From Microcystis aeruginosa FD4 (GTDB lineage: Bacteria > Cyanobacteriota > Cyanobacteriia > Cyanobacteriales > Microcystaceae): DNA of 64,000 nucleotides. Numbering within the stretch: the stretch's first letter is position 1; each line of letters opens with the position of its first letter. The position numbers were made by a program, and so were the translations under genes. The stretch lies in NCBI RefSeq assembly GCF_009792235.1, contig NZ_CP046973.1, positions 4,588,001-4,652,000 of the forward strand, in the 5' to 3' direction. This document shows positions 1 through 9,196 of this stretch, in pieces. Below the pieces are notes generated by a model that had not been told where the DNA came from, made no database searches, and was given only the letters and a program-made list of their open reading frames with translations.

Positions 1-207
1 TACGTCAATTTCTGGTAAAAGGTCAGCTAAAGCCCTAATTGTGGTCGATTTTCCCGTACCTCGATCCCCCATAATCATCACCCCGCCAATTTTGGGGTCG
101 ATGACGTTGAGCATTAGGGATAATTTCATTTCTTCCTGGCCGACAATAGCGGTGAAGGGAAAAACCACGCGGCGAGTTTTCGGAGGAGCTTGGGGAGTCA
201 CGGTCAT
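1..207 (-). CDS. chlI: Magnesium chelatase ATPase subunit I, N-terminal part (gene runs off the window)
   Basis: The 69 residues visible are the start of the AAA+ subunit of Mg-chelatase, which drives ATP-dependent insertion of Mg2+ into protoporphyrin IX, the first committed step of chlorophyll synthesis. The ATG at 205-207 opens a short polar leader. The family signature FTAIVGQEEMKLSL follows at residues 18-31, and the Walker A loop GDRGTGKS is at residues 48-55. The reading frame is open to base 1, so Walker B, sensor and arginine-finger regions lie outside. The very high similarity of this N-terminus to cyanobacterial ChlI makes the call safe. The start was chosen because it gives the usual short extension ahead of the VGQ motif. 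Confidence 0.93.
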   Translation of the reverse strand, partial: MTVTPQAPPKTRRVVFPFTAIVGQEEMKLSLMLNVIDPKIGGVMIMGDRGTGKSTTIRALADLLPEIDV

Positions 208-290
208 AAGTGGATTCAAATGTCAATATTTGTTGAGTAAAGAATTATATCTAGTGGGGATTCTAGCCGTCAGCTTTCAGCAAAGCTCTA

Positions 291-680
291 TCATTGTAAA
301 TCTTTTTTCCTGCTTTTTAATATCCAGCGCCCGAGGGGATGACCCGGCCCTTTGGCCTGAATTTTCTGCACCTGTTGCTCTAAGCGCAGTTTTTCTCTGG
401 GGGAAAGTCCTAAAATAATGTTGCGACTTTGCCAGACTAATACTGCTCCTGTAATAGCAACACAAAAGGCTAGACCGAGAGAAGCCCAGTAATTGAAAGC
501 TAAAGCGTATCTCACGGCTGTCCAAGTAAAATATTGCCGCATTAAAGCTATATCATCCCATAAAACCCATAAACTAACCGAACCAATCCCTAACCAACAA
601 CCCAACACGAATAACCAACGACCCCATACCGTCAGTCGATGTAATCTTTGGACTTGTTGCTGTAGTTCAGAATCGGCCAT
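291..680 (-). CDS. Conserved two-TM membrane protein of unknown function
   Basis: A 129-residue protein starting at the ATG at 678-680. The frame stays open further upstream, but that part is made of the CAGT repeat tract at 683-768, so it is not likely to be translated. Two hydrophobic segments are visible, roughly residues 18-38 and 62-84. They are followed by a basic, amphipathic tail containing LSPREKLRLEQQVQKIQ and a GPGHPLGRW stretch. It resembles small conserved cyanobacterial membrane proteins, but I do not recognise a named family. It lies downstream of glyS on the same strand, separated by the repeat tract, so co-transcription is possible. Confidence 0.6.
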   Translation of the reverse strand: MADSELQQQVQRLHRLTVWGRWLFVLGCWLGIGSVSLWVLWDDIALMRQYFTWTAVRYALAFNYWASLGLAFCVAITGAVLVWQSRNIILGLSPREKLRLEQQVQKIQAKGPGHPLGRWILKSRKKDLQ

Positions 681-682
681 TT

Positions 683-768
683 CAGTTATCAGTGAGCAGT
701 AAACAGTAATCAGTAAACAGTGAGCAGTAAACAGTAAACAGTAAACTGATAACCGATAACCGATAACT
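683..768. repeat. CAGT-type degenerate short repeat tract
   Basis: A run of overlapping units of the form CAGTRAWCAGT / TTATCAGT that contains many TGATCA-like palindromes. The same kind of tract recurs at 12074-12128, 14272-14340, 37171-37233, 38423-38561, 49350-49436 and 61269-61346, always between genes or at a gene edge. Confidence 0.75.
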
Positions 769-771
769 GAA

Positions 772-2904
772 TTATCCCTTGACAATTGCCCCAAAATCTG
801 CTAGGACTCGGGCGTGATTTCGCAATAAACCCAAGAGATTTAAACGATTGCGACGGACAGATTCTTTTTCGGCCATGACTAACACACTATTTTCGCCATC
901 AAAAAAGTCAGCCACCACGGGAGAAATTGCCGTTAAAGCAGTGACAAGACGCTGATAATCTCTTTGCTCTCTTGCGCTGATAGTTTCGGGAATTAGGGCA
1001 ATTAAAGCGTCATAAAATGCTTGTTCTGAGGATTGTTCAAATAACTCTGTATTGATGATTGCCTTGGTTTCTAAGGTAGTTGTATCTAAATCTCCTTTTT
1101 GTGCCAAACGGGTCGAGCGATTGACGGTTTCATAGATGTTGGCTAACTGACCATCCTGACGAATTTGGCATAAAAAGCGAGCGCGTTCACGGGTATCTAA
1201 TAAATTTTCCAAAGCGCGAGACTTATACTCCGGATCGTTTTCCCCCAAAACTGCATTAACGAGATCATAATCTATCCTCAAATCATCAATTAAGAGAGTT
1301 TGCAGACGTTGTAAAAAGAAATCTTTAATCAGATTGATGGGGTTCTGTTTATCGGGATGACAGGTAACAAAATCCTGAGCTATTTGCTCAATTAATGCCA
1401 AAAGATTGATATTAAAATCTGCCGACCAGATAATACTAATTATTGCATTGGCAGCCCGACGGAGAGCGAAGGGATCTGAGGAACCAGTGGGCAGCATTCC
1501 CAGTCCAAAAATACCGACTAAAGTATCTAATCGATCGGCAATTCCCACCACTTGACCGGTGATTGTTTCCGGGAGTATATCCCCAGCATTGCGAGGCAGA
1601 TAATGTTCAAAAATGCCCCGGGCAACTATAGCCGATTCACCGCTAATTAAAGCATATTTTTCGGCCATTACTCCCTGTAATTCGGGAAATTCATAGACCA
1701 TTTGGGTAACTAAATCCGCTTTACAAAGCATGGCAGTGGACTCTATATCACTGCGACTTTGTTCATCGAGATTTAACTGTTCGACGATCATCTGGGCAAT
1801 TTCCATAATCCGATCGACTTTATCGCGCATGGTTCCCAATTCTTCTTGGAAAGTGACGGTTTCCAGTTGGGGAAGGAAACTATCTAAGGGTTCATCACAA
1901 TCGGCAGTATAGAAAAATCTGGCATCCGCTAACCGCGCGCGGATAACCCGTTCATTTCCCGCAGAGATCATCTCAGATTTCTGGGGATCGCCATTGGAAA
2001 TAGTAATAAAATAGGGTGACAAACCCTGTTGAATTTTCACGGGAAAATAACGCTGGTGTGTCACCATCACGGTAATAATTACTTCTGGGGGTAATTCGAG
2101 AAATTCATCGTCAAATTTGCCGACAATTGCCGTGGGATATTCGACTAAGTTAGTCACTTCTGCTAATAAATCTGCCGGAATTTCTGCCACTCCCTTGAGT
2201 TTTTTTGCCAGGGTGGTAATCTGAGCGGTAATTATCTGTTGACGCGCTTGCGGATCCGCTTCCACAAAAATCGATCGCAAACTGGTTAAATATGCTTGGG
2301 GATGACTAATGGCTAAAGATTGCGGGTGTAGAATGCGATGACCAAAAGTTAAGCGATCGCTGGTTAAAGTGGTAGAGCCATTAATTAATTCTAGGGGTAA
2401 AACTTCCCCATCCACTAAAGTTAATAACCAACGAATTGGCCGGGGAAATCTTAAATCTCCATCTCCCCAACGCATAAAACGTCTTCCTTCCAAACGGGTA
2501 ATCCATTGGGGAATTAATTCAGTTAAAATCTCGGCTGTTGGACGACCTGGAATCGTTTTTTCAATATAGACAAATTCTCCTTTGTCCGTGGCACGAATGG
2601 AGAAAGCAGCGGTGCTAACTCCCTGTTTTCGAGCAAAACCCTCACCAGCGGGGGTAATTTGACCATTTTTGTAGGCGGCACTAACTGGCGGTCCTTTTAT
2701 CTCCTCGCTGCGAGCTTCTTGCTCCGTCGGTAATCCTGTGATTAACACGGCCAAACGGCGCGGGGTTCCGTAAACTTGAATAGCAGTAGCACTCAGAGAT
2801 TCCGTCTCTAAACTCTTGCTAACTCTTTCCTGCAATTGTGCGATCGCGCTATCGACAAAATCTGCGGGTAGTTCTTCTGTACCGACTTCCAGTAAAAAAT
2901 CCAT
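772..2904 (-). CDS. glyS: Glycyl-tRNA synthetase beta subunit
   Basis: A 710-residue protein with the invariant N-terminus FLLEVGTEELP (residues 3-13) of bacterial GlyS. It works with the alpha subunit GlyQ, not in this window, as an alpha2beta2 enzyme that charges tRNA-Gly in the cytoplasm. The central motifs RFMRWGDGDLRFPRPIRW and FGLGMLPTGSSDPFALRR and the C-terminal DALR-like anticodon-binding region (REQRDYQRLVTALTAISPVV) are in the expected order and the length is normal. The ATG at 2902-2904 is directly followed by the conserved motif, which fixes the start. Nothing odd is seen. Confidence 0.97.
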   Translation of the reverse strand: MDFLLEVGTEELPADFVDSAIAQLQERVSKSLETESLSATAIQVYGTPRRLAVLITGLPTEQEARSEEIKGPPVSAAYKNGQITPAGEGFARKQGVSTAAFSIRATDKGEFVYIEKTIPGRPTAEILTELIPQWITRLEGRRFMRWGDGDLRFPRPIRWLLTLVDGEVLPLELINGSTTLTSDRLTFGHRILHPQSLAISHPQAYLTSLRSIFVEADPQARQQIITAQITTLAKKLKGVAEIPADLLAEVTNLVEYPTAIVGKFDDEFLELPPEVIITVMVTHQRYFPVKIQQGLSPYFITISNGDPQKSEMISAGNERVIRARLADARFFYTADCDEPLDSFLPQLETVTFQEELGTMRDKVDRIMEIAQMIVEQLNLDEQSRSDIESTAMLCKADLVTQMVYEFPELQGVMAEKYALISGESAIVARGIFEHYLPRNAGDILPETITGQVVGIADRLDTLVGIFGLGMLPTGSSDPFALRRAANAIISIIWSADFNINLLALIEQIAQDFVTCHPDKQNPINLIKDFFLQRLQTLLIDDLRIDYDLVNAVLGENDPEYKSRALENLLDTRERARFLCQIRQDGQLANIYETVNRSTRLAQKGDLDTTTLETKAIINTELFEQSSEQAFYDALIALIPETISAREQRDYQRLVTALTAISPVVADFFDGENSVLVMAEKESVRRNRLNLLGLLRNHARVLADFGAIVKG

Positions 2905-3109
2905 CTGATTGATTGGCCGTGTTTATGCTTCACCGATCATCTAGGCTATCACAGAAGCCGTGTCCTTAGTTTTTGATCAGCTTTTACGCATTTAAGTTAC
3001 ATTGACAGCATCTCTTCCCGAATAATTAACTATATAGTGATATAATTGCCTTAGCTTGGCTAAAGGGACAAAGTTGCTATCATATTTTATCTATTATGTC
3101 AATAAAGTT

Positions 3110-3631
3110 ATGAAACGATTTCTCTTATTATTTTGTCTTCTCGTGAGTTTTTTGCTGTTTATCAGCTTTGAAATTGATTTTTCCTTGTCTGCACTAGCTC
3201 TAACTCGACAACAGCTAGAAGGGCCAGGGCAGCTGTTGTCTCAATCCCGTCATAGTTTGCGCGATGATACTGGTAGTCCTTGGCAGGTGGTGTTATTCAA
3301 ACGAGTTAAAGATGGGGAAACTGTAGAAATTAGTTTGCGCTTGGTGGGATTTCCTGAAGGGATTGAGTTTCTCCATGGAGAAAGATTGACGATAACCACG
3401 ACTAAAGGCGAAATTTTAACGGCTAAGGATGCTTTTGGCGAAAAATCACCAGGAGCTAACGTCGGTCAATACGAGATGCAGGATATCTTACCGCAGCTAC
3501 CCGTTACCGAAGCGATCGAACTTTCCCTACCCCTAGACAATCCCCGTCATCTTCATATCCCGATACCCGTACTTTTAGAATGGCAAAGTCTGCTTTTTTC
3601 GGCAGATGTTCGACTTTTTGGGTTAGGGTGA
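3110..3631 (+). CDS. DUF3122 domain exported protein
   Basis: A 173-residue protein starting at the ATG at 3110. A possible TTG start 54 bases upstream would put a polar stretch before the signal peptide and is less likely. Residues 1-30 form a clear signal sequence (basic start, long Leu/Phe/Ser core, then Ala-rich region). The mature part contains LEGPGQLLSQSRHSLRDD and WQVVLFKR, typical of the cyanobacterial DUF3122 family, whose function is unknown. Export to the periplasm or thylakoid lumen is inferred from the leader. miaE follows 28 bases downstream on the same strand, so the two may be co-transcribed. Confidence 0.75.
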   Translation: MKRFLLLFCLLVSFLLFISFEIDFSLSALALTRQQLEGPGQLLSQSRHSLRDDTGSPWQVVLFKRVKDGETVEISLRLVGFPEGIEFLHGERLTITTTKGEILTAKDAFGEKSPGANVGQYEMQDILPQLPVTEAIELSLPLDNPRHLHIPIPVLLEWQSLLFSADVRLFGLG

Positions 3632-3659
3632 AAGATGCAGCAAATTGGAATCAGCGACG

Positions 3660-4244
3660 ATGGGAAAGATTAATTTATTGGTCACTGCTACCTCTGAGGA
3701 TTGGATAGAACAGGCAATTAATAATTTAGGGATTATTCTGCTCGATCATTCCCATTGTGAGCGAAAAGCAGCAGGAGTGGCCTTAAATCTCATGTTTCGT
3801 TATCCTTCCTACGCTTCCCTCGTGCGGAAATTAACAGCGATCGCACAAGAGGAATTAGAACATTTTGAACAGGTAAATCAATGGTTAGATAAATGGGGAA
3901 TTCCCCTCGCTCCCTTGAATTCTCCCCCTTATGGTGCTAAATTAAAGGCGCAGATTCGTCACCAAGAACCCGATCGCCTTTTGGATTCGCTGCTAATATC
4001 AGCTTTAATCGAGGCGCGTTCCCACGAAAGATTGGGTTTATTGGGAGAATATTGTCCCGATCCCGATTTAGGCAAATTTTATCGCAGTCTCATGGCTTCC
4101 GAAGCGCGTCATTATGGTATTTATTGGCTCTTAGCAGCGGATTATTTTGAACGGACAGTGATCGAGCAACGTTTAGAAACCCTAGGGGCGATCGAAAGTG
4201 AAATTCTCATTACTCTGCACCCAGAACCTCGTATTCATAGTTGA
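3660..4244 (+). CDS. miaE: tRNA-(ms2io6A)-hydroxylase (MiaE-like)
   Basis: A 194-residue diiron protein that hydroxylates the isopentenyl group of 2-methylthio-N6-isopentenyladenosine at tRNA position 37. Likely metal ligands are visible in ferritin-like helices: E34 in CERKAAG, E65 and H68 in EELEH, E118 in IEARSHERL, and E148 and H151 in SEARHYGIY. The family start LLVTATSEDW is present. I chose the ATG at 3660; an in-frame TTG at 3645 would add five residues. It may form a short operon with the DUF3122 gene upstream and is convergent with the acetyltransferase gene at 4275. Confidence 0.88.
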   Translation: MGKINLLVTATSEDWIEQAINNLGIILLDHSHCERKAAGVALNLMFRYPSYASLVRKLTAIAQEELEHFEQVNQWLDKWGIPLAPLNSPPYGAKLKAQIRHQEPDRLLDSLLISALIEARSHERLGLLGEYCPDPDLGKFYRSLMASEARHYGIYWLLAADYFERTVIEQRLETLGAIESEILITLHPEPRIHS

Positions 4245-4274
4245 TTGCACTAATAGAGACAAACCCTATCTAAA

Positions 4275-5465
4275 TTACTCGTTCAACTCAATTTCTCTCT
4301 TAGAAAAGGGTAAATCTTGATTAATTGCCTCAATTTCTTCCTGTTCCATTTGATTAATTTCTTGGATATAATTGCGGAGAATTTGAGTCATTTTAGGGTG
4401 ATAGAAACGGTGTAAACTGTGATTAGCAGTGGCAGGAAAACCCCGTCTTTTTTTATGTTGTCCTCCCGCACCGGGGTCAAACATGGTAATATTTTGACTA
4501 ATTGCCCAATCGATCGGTTGATAGTAACAAGCTTCAAAATGTAAACAGTCGTACTCTTGAAAACTGCCCCAGTAACGACCATAAAGATTAGTATCTTTGC
4601 GAATACAAAAAGATAAACCCACGGGTTTAGTATCCTTTTCATTCTGATAGGCAGTAATCAAAACCACTCGCTGACGATAATTCGGATATAATTGTTCAAA
4701 AAATTTGTGTGTCAGGTATTTACTTCCCCAGTAAAATTTATCACAGGTACTGCTATAAAACCGATAAATTAACGGGAACAAATGATGGGGAATTTCTTCG
4801 GCAGCCAGAGTTTTAATAATTAACCCCGCATTAGTCACAGCTTTCCGTTCCCGTTTAATATTGCGGCGTTGATTAGCATTAAAAGCTGTCAGATAATCTT
4901 CAAAACTTTGAAAACCTTTGTTATTCCAGATATAACTATGGTGTAACCAAGGAGTAAAGCCAAAATTTTCCATGAAAATTCGCCATTGGGGATCGACAAA
5001 AAGAAAATGACAACCCGACAGATTATTTTGATCACAAAAATGATCAATCGCCGCTATCATTAAAGCAGTAATCTCCAGTTCATTTTCCCCCGGAGCAATT
5101 AAAAAACGATAACCCACCGCAGGAGTAAAAGGGGTCATTCCTAACAGTTTCGGATAGTATCTAATCCCCAAACGATGGGAAAGATCTGCCCATTGGTGGT
5201 CAAAGACAAATTCACCATAACTATGACTTTTAATATACAAAGGAGCGGCGGCAATTAACTCAGCACCGCACCAAACTGTTAGATGAGCAGGTTGCCACCC
5301 GGTGCGTCCCGTGGCGCTGCCAGAAGTTTCGATATTATGTAACCATTCCCACTCTAGAAAGGGAGTAGTTAGGGGTTGAGCGAGAGCATCCCATTTTTGT
5401 TGGGGAATCTCACTCATTTTATCAATCCAAGCGACAGAATATTGGGGTTTAAGCTGTTCTACCAT
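4275..5465 (-). CDS. GNAT/FemAB-like N-acetyltransferase of the COG3146 (DUF482) family
   Basis: A 396-residue cytoplasmic protein without TM segments. The stretches AAPLYIKSHSYGEFVFDHQWA, WLHHSYIWNN, NQRRNIKRERK and FDPGAGGQHKKRRGF match the peptidogalycan biosynthesis/recognition family (COG3146), which has the two-lobed acyltransferase fold. The GAGGxHKxxRGF motif is the most diagnostic. The true substrate is not known for cyanobacterial members. The ATG at 5463-5465 gives the standard length. It ends 30 bases from the convergent miaE gene and has a 36-base gap to the reductase gene upstream on the same strand, so the two may be co-transcribed. Confidence 0.8.
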   Translation of the reverse strand: MVEQLKPQYSVAWIDKMSEIPQQKWDALAQPLTTPFLEWEWLHNIETSGSATGRTGWQPAHLTVWCGAELIAAAPLYIKSHSYGEFVFDHQWADLSHRLGIRYYPKLLGMTPFTPAVGYRFLIAPGENELEITALMIAAIDHFCDQNNLSGCHFLFVDPQWRIFMENFGFTPWLHHSYIWNNKGFQSFEDYLTAFNANQRRNIKRERKAVTNAGLIIKTLAAEEIPHHLFPLIYRFYSSTCDKFYWGSKYLTHKFFEQLYPNYRQRVVLITAYQNEKDTKPVGLSFCIRKDTNLYGRYWGSFQEYDCLHFEACYYQPIDWAISQNITMFDPGAGGQHKKRRGFPATANHSLHRFYHPKMTQILRNYIQEINQMEQEEIEAINQDLPFSKREIELNE

Positions 5466-5501
5466 GGGACAAGATAAGTCAACCTTTTTATTTAAGGTAA
5501 T

Positions 5502-6182
5502 CTAGTTTTGAGATTTATGGGACTGCCGTTGAAGGGAATAATGTAAGAAAATTTCTTCTTCCAGGGTTTCCACGCTCAAAAGTCGTAATTTTCTGGCAGA
5601 ATCAGCCATAAATCCAGTCCCTCCCAGGGGAGTTGCCGCTTTATTGCCTCCTAACAGCAACGGACAAATAGTTAGATAGATTTCATCGATTAAATCTTCA
5701 GCTAAAAGAGAGGCAATTAATTCACCTCCTCCCAGAATCGCCAGCTTTTTGATACCTAAAAGGGTAAATTGACTAAAAATAGCCTTCCAATCACCGCAAA
5801 CTAAGACAAGCTCAAATAAATCCCGATTTTCCCATGCTGCCACTTTTTCCGCTGCCGTGATTAACCAGCGAGGGAAAGGCTGCTGAAAAAATTTCATCCG
5901 GGGATCAAGCTGGCCTGAATGAGAACAAACGATCTGTATCGGCTGCGGAGATAATCCCCGTTGTTGACGGTATGCGAGAAAATCGGGATGACGGATAGGA
6001 AGACTGGTGTGATAAGCGCGCAGGGTGTTAGCACCGAATAAAGCGGCATCCATGCGCGATAAATGTTGTTCTAGACGCATTTTATCGGTAGCAGAAGCAA
6101 ATCTGGCCGCTGACTGGTATGCGTCGGCAATTTTACCATCGGCACTCATGGCTAAAATAACGGTGGTGTGAGGACGATTCAT
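5502..6182 (-). CDS. RibD C-terminal-type (dihydrofolate reductase fold) reductase
   Basis: A 226-residue protein with the RibD reductase signature: VILAMSADGKIAD near the start, ALFGANTLRAY (residues 47-57), the nucleotide-binding loop ILGGGELIASLL, and the final IYLTICPLLLGGNKAATP. In riboflavin synthesis this fold reduces the ribose of 5-amino-6-(5-phosphoribosylamino)uracil with NADPH. There is no deaminase domain, so this is a stand-alone reductase. Whether it serves riboflavin synthesis or a pterin-like pathway cannot be told from sequence. The ATG at 6180-6182 starts directly before the conserved strand. It is divergent from the sensor kinase at 6274. Confidence 0.8.
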   Translation of the reverse strand: MNRPHTTVILAMSADGKIADAYQSAARFASATDKMRLEQHLSRMDAALFGANTLRAYHTSLPIRHPDFLAYRQQRGLSPQPIQIVCSHSGQLDPRMKFFQQPFPRWLITAAEKVAAWENRDLFELVLVCGDWKAIFSQFTLLGIKKLAILGGGELIASLLAEDLIDEIYLTICPLLLGGNKAATPLGGTGFMADSARKLRLLSVETLEEEIFLHYSLQRQSHKSQN

Positions 6183-6273
6183 GGCAAATGATGAGGGATA
6201 TCACCCAGTCCGATTGGTTAATAGGCTAGTATAGTCTGGAGTTTGATAGCAAGAATCAAACTAATTTCCGCCT

Positions 6274-8202
6274 ATGCCTATCGGTCAATCCTCCTTTCGT
6301 CGTATTCTGCTCTCTCGCTTACTCTTGGTTAGTGTTCCTGTACTACTGATAGGGGTTTATATCACCTATCGTAAGGCGCGATCGGCTTTTTTGGAAACGG
6401 CCCGTCAAAATCTCACCGAAAGTGCCATCAGAAAAGCAGACAATATTGACCAATCAATTCAATTTTTGCTGGCCAATCTGATCACTGCGGGGGAAAGTCT
6501 GGTTTTAAAACAGGGAAACTTAGCCGAAAAAAAAGCTTTTTTACAACAATTCACAGCGCCGCTTCCTTATCAGATTAACTGTGTGGAATTAATTGATATT
6601 AAGACCAAGAAATCTTTATTAAATCAAGCCTGTGAACCAGAAATTATCAAAGCTTTGCCTCTAGAAAGATGGACAGAAAAACGGACTAGCTTTGCTGGTA
6701 ATATCGAAAATATTTTAGTTAGAAGTTTACCCCGACAATTTCTAACCAAGTCTCCCAATAATAATCGTCAATTAGAATTAGTTTTTGCCGTTCCCATCTA
6801 CGATAATCAAGGACAATTACAATCTAGTCTGATTCTGCAAACTTCTCTACTTTACCGTGAGAAGGTTTTACCCGGTTCTTTGTCAGGTTATCCTGTGGTT
6901 ATTTCTGAAAATGGCATTATTCTCGCTCATCCCTATTTTGATCGCATTGGTAGCCATATCAGTCAAGAAGCTGATGCGGACCGCCTCAATCTGATCATCA
7001 GTAATGCTGTTAGAGGTCAACAGAGATTTCTCCATTTATTTTCTTTCGAGAAATATGGCAAAGAATTAGTCGCAGGTTATAGTTCCCTCCCCAGTCCAGT
7101 TACGGGAGAATCATCGCAAAAATGGATAGTTTTAGCCATTAGTCCCCTCTCCCAAGCTCTCGCTCCTCTACAACAAATTTGGGAGGCAATTTTTTATCTG
7201 ATTTCTGGTTTATTATTAGCTTATTTAGTAGCTATTGTACTGATTGCCAGGGATTTAGCTATACCTTTAGAAAAACTGCGAGATTATGCCTTAAATATTC
7301 AGAAAGTTCCTTCGCAAAATATTACACCACAAAACTTTAATATTCGAGAAATTAATCAGTTAGCCTCAGCCCTAGAGGAAATGCTCGAACGTTTACGCCT
7401 TTGGGGAGAGGAAATAGTTAAGAGTTGGCAAGAAGCAGAAAATGCTAATCAATTAAAAAACCAATTTTTGGCGAATACCTCCCACGAATTACGCACCCCT
7501 CTCAATGGTATTATTGGCTCAATTCGTTGTGTTATCGATGGATTTTGTAATAGTGAGGAGGAGGAAAAAGAATATCTGCAACAAGCGGATAATTCAGCCG
7601 TACATCTTTTAGGAATTATTGATGATATCCTCAGTATTGCTAAAATAGAAGCGGGCAAACTTTCCGTTAATCCTGAACCAGTAGATTTACACCAAATTAT
7701 CAATGAAGTTATTAATTTACAAACAGCATCGCTGCAACGTAAGCACTTAAAATTAAATCTACTTTTGTGTCCAGAAATTTCTATAGTCTATGCTGATCCC
7801 CCTAAATTAAAACAAGTAATTTTGAATGTTATTTCTAACTCAATTAAATTTACTGATACAGGCACAATTTCTTTGATAACTCACCTAGAACAGCCACAGG
7901 CTATTATTACTATAATCGATACAGGAATCGGTATAGACCCCCAGCAGCAATCAAAATTATTCCGACCTTTTGTGATGATTGATGGTTCCACAACTAGAAA
8001 ATTTAGCGGTACGGGTTTAGGATTAGCTATTTCTAAGAATTTGATGAAAATGATGGGGGGAGATATTACTATCTCTAGTCAAGGTCAAGGTTTAGGAACA
8101 ACTGTGGAAATTATTCTTCCTCTAGTGGGGGAAAAAAAGCTTGATTTTACCCCACTAGAGGAAAACTCATCTTTGCCGATTATTCCCGCTCTTAAAAGCT
8201 AA
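6274..8202 (+). CDS. Membrane-bound sensor histidine kinase
   Basis: A 642-residue hybrid-free kinase. TM1 is near residues 11-30. A sensory domain of about 270 residues of the Cache type is outside the membrane, TM2 is near 303-325, and a HAMP-like linker and coiled coil follow. The HisKA box SHELRTPLNGIIGS places the phospho-acceptor at H404. The ATPase core shows the N box (NVISNSIKF, around 518-525), G1 (DTGIGID) and G2 (GTGLGLAIS). No receiver domain is attached and no response regulator gene is next to it, so it is an orphan whose partner and stimulus are unknown. It starts at the ATG at 6274 and ends 41 bases before the convergent pheA. Confidence 0.92.
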   Translation: MPIGQSSFRRILLSRLLLVSVPVLLIGVYITYRKARSAFLETARQNLTESAIRKADNIDQSIQFLLANLITAGESLVLKQGNLAEKKAFLQQFTAPLPYQINCVELIDIKTKKSLLNQACEPEIIKALPLERWTEKRTSFAGNIENILVRSLPRQFLTKSPNNNRQLELVFAVPIYDNQGQLQSSLILQTSLLYREKVLPGSLSGYPVVISENGIILAHPYFDRIGSHISQEADADRLNLIISNAVRGQQRFLHLFSFEKYGKELVAGYSSLPSPVTGESSQKWIVLAISPLSQALAPLQQIWEAIFYLISGLLLAYLVAIVLIARDLAIPLEKLRDYALNIQKVPSQNITPQNFNIREINQLASALEEMLERLRLWGEEIVKSWQEAENANQLKNQFLANTSHELRTPLNGIIGSIRCVIDGFCNSEEEEKEYLQQADNSAVHLLGIIDDILSIAKIEAGKLSVNPEPVDLHQIINEVINLQTASLQRKHLKLNLLLCPEISIVYADPPKLKQVILNVISNSIKFTDTGTISLITHLEQPQAIITIIDTGIGIDPQQQSKLFRPFVMIDGSTTRKFSGTGLGLAISKNLMKMMGGDITISSQGQGLGTTVEIILPLVGEKKLDFTPLEENSSLPIIPALKS

Positions 8203-8243
8203 AATATCTCTATTTAACTCCTGTAATTTCTGGGGAATTTAGT

Positions 8244-9098
8244 TTATAATTCCTCTAAACTTTCTACAGGTAAATTAACCACCTGATAAGCACCAAAAAC
8301 CTCGATCGCATCGGTATAATTGGTTAATTCTTCTAAAGTTTCCGCGATTAAGTGCTGTTGATCCAGATTAATTTCTAGATCGATAAAAAATATGTATTCC
8401 CCTAAAGATCGTTTAGTTGGTCGCGATTCGATTCGAGATAAATTAAGCTGACGTTTGGCAAAAACTTCTAAGGGTTTCACTAAAGCACCGGGTTGATCTA
8501 AAACTTGAAAAGCGAGGGACATTCGCTCACCTTGGGGATGGGAAGTTAAAGCCATTACCCAAAAACGGGTACAATTATCGGGATAATCATTAATTGGTTG
8601 TATTAATATTGGTACATGATAGAGTTTTGCCGCCCGGGGAGAAGCAATAGCGGCCGAATTAGCCTCTCGATCGAGAATTTGAATCGCTTCTGTGGTAGAA
8701 TTGGTGGGAGTAATCGGCACGGTAGGTAAATTGTTTTCTAGCCATTTTTGACATTGGGCTAAAGCTTGGGGATGGGAATAAACAGTTTTAATTTCTGTTA
8801 GCGATTGCTTAGGAGATAGAAGTGCATGGGAAATCGGTAAAACTAATTCTTGTTGAATCTGTAACCCGGGTAATTGCCATAAAGCATCAAGAGTCATTAC
8901 CACACTTCCTTCGGTGGAATTTTCCACCGGAACCACTGCTAAATCGGCCTGATTTTGGACAACTGATCGCAAGGCCAGGGCAATGCTAGGATAGGGTATT
9001 AATTGACGAGGCTGGGGTGGTAAACTATTAGCATAGGCTAAAGCGGCTGTTTCTGAATAGGTTCCCACTGGCCCCAGATAAGCGATCTTTACAGTCAT
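8244..9098 (-). CDS. pheA: Prephenate dehydratase
   Basis: A 284-residue enzyme converting prephenate to phenylpyruvate in phenylalanine synthesis. The start IAYLGPVGTYSETAALAY and the PVENSTEGSV motif are classical. NCTRFW carries the catalytic Thr-Arg-Phe. A C-terminal ACT domain from about residue 190 shows LSRIESRPTK, which binds phenylalanine for feedback inhibition. There is no chorismate mutase fusion, as is usual in cyanobacteria. The ATG is at 9096-9098. It stands alone; the gap to the next gene upstream is 98 bases and holds no clear signal. Confidence 0.96.
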   Translation of the reverse strand: MTVKIAYLGPVGTYSETAALAYANSLPPQPRQLIPYPSIALALRSVVQNQADLAVVPVENSTEGSVVMTLDALWQLPGLQIQQELVLPISHALLSPKQSLTEIKTVYSHPQALAQCQKWLENNLPTVPITPTNSTTEAIQILDREANSAAIASPRAAKLYHVPILIQPINDYPDNCTRFWVMALTSHPQGERMSLAFQVLDQPGALVKPLEVFAKRQLNLSRIESRPTKRSLGEYIFFIDLEINLDQQHLIAETLEELTNYTDAIEVFGAYQVVNLPVESLEEL

Positions 9099-9196
9099 TT
9101 AGATTATCCCCGCAAGCAATTTTTTCTAGCTATTACAGCCTTTTTCATAAATATCAAGTATAACCTAATTTGGTATTGACTCCTATTCTGCTATAA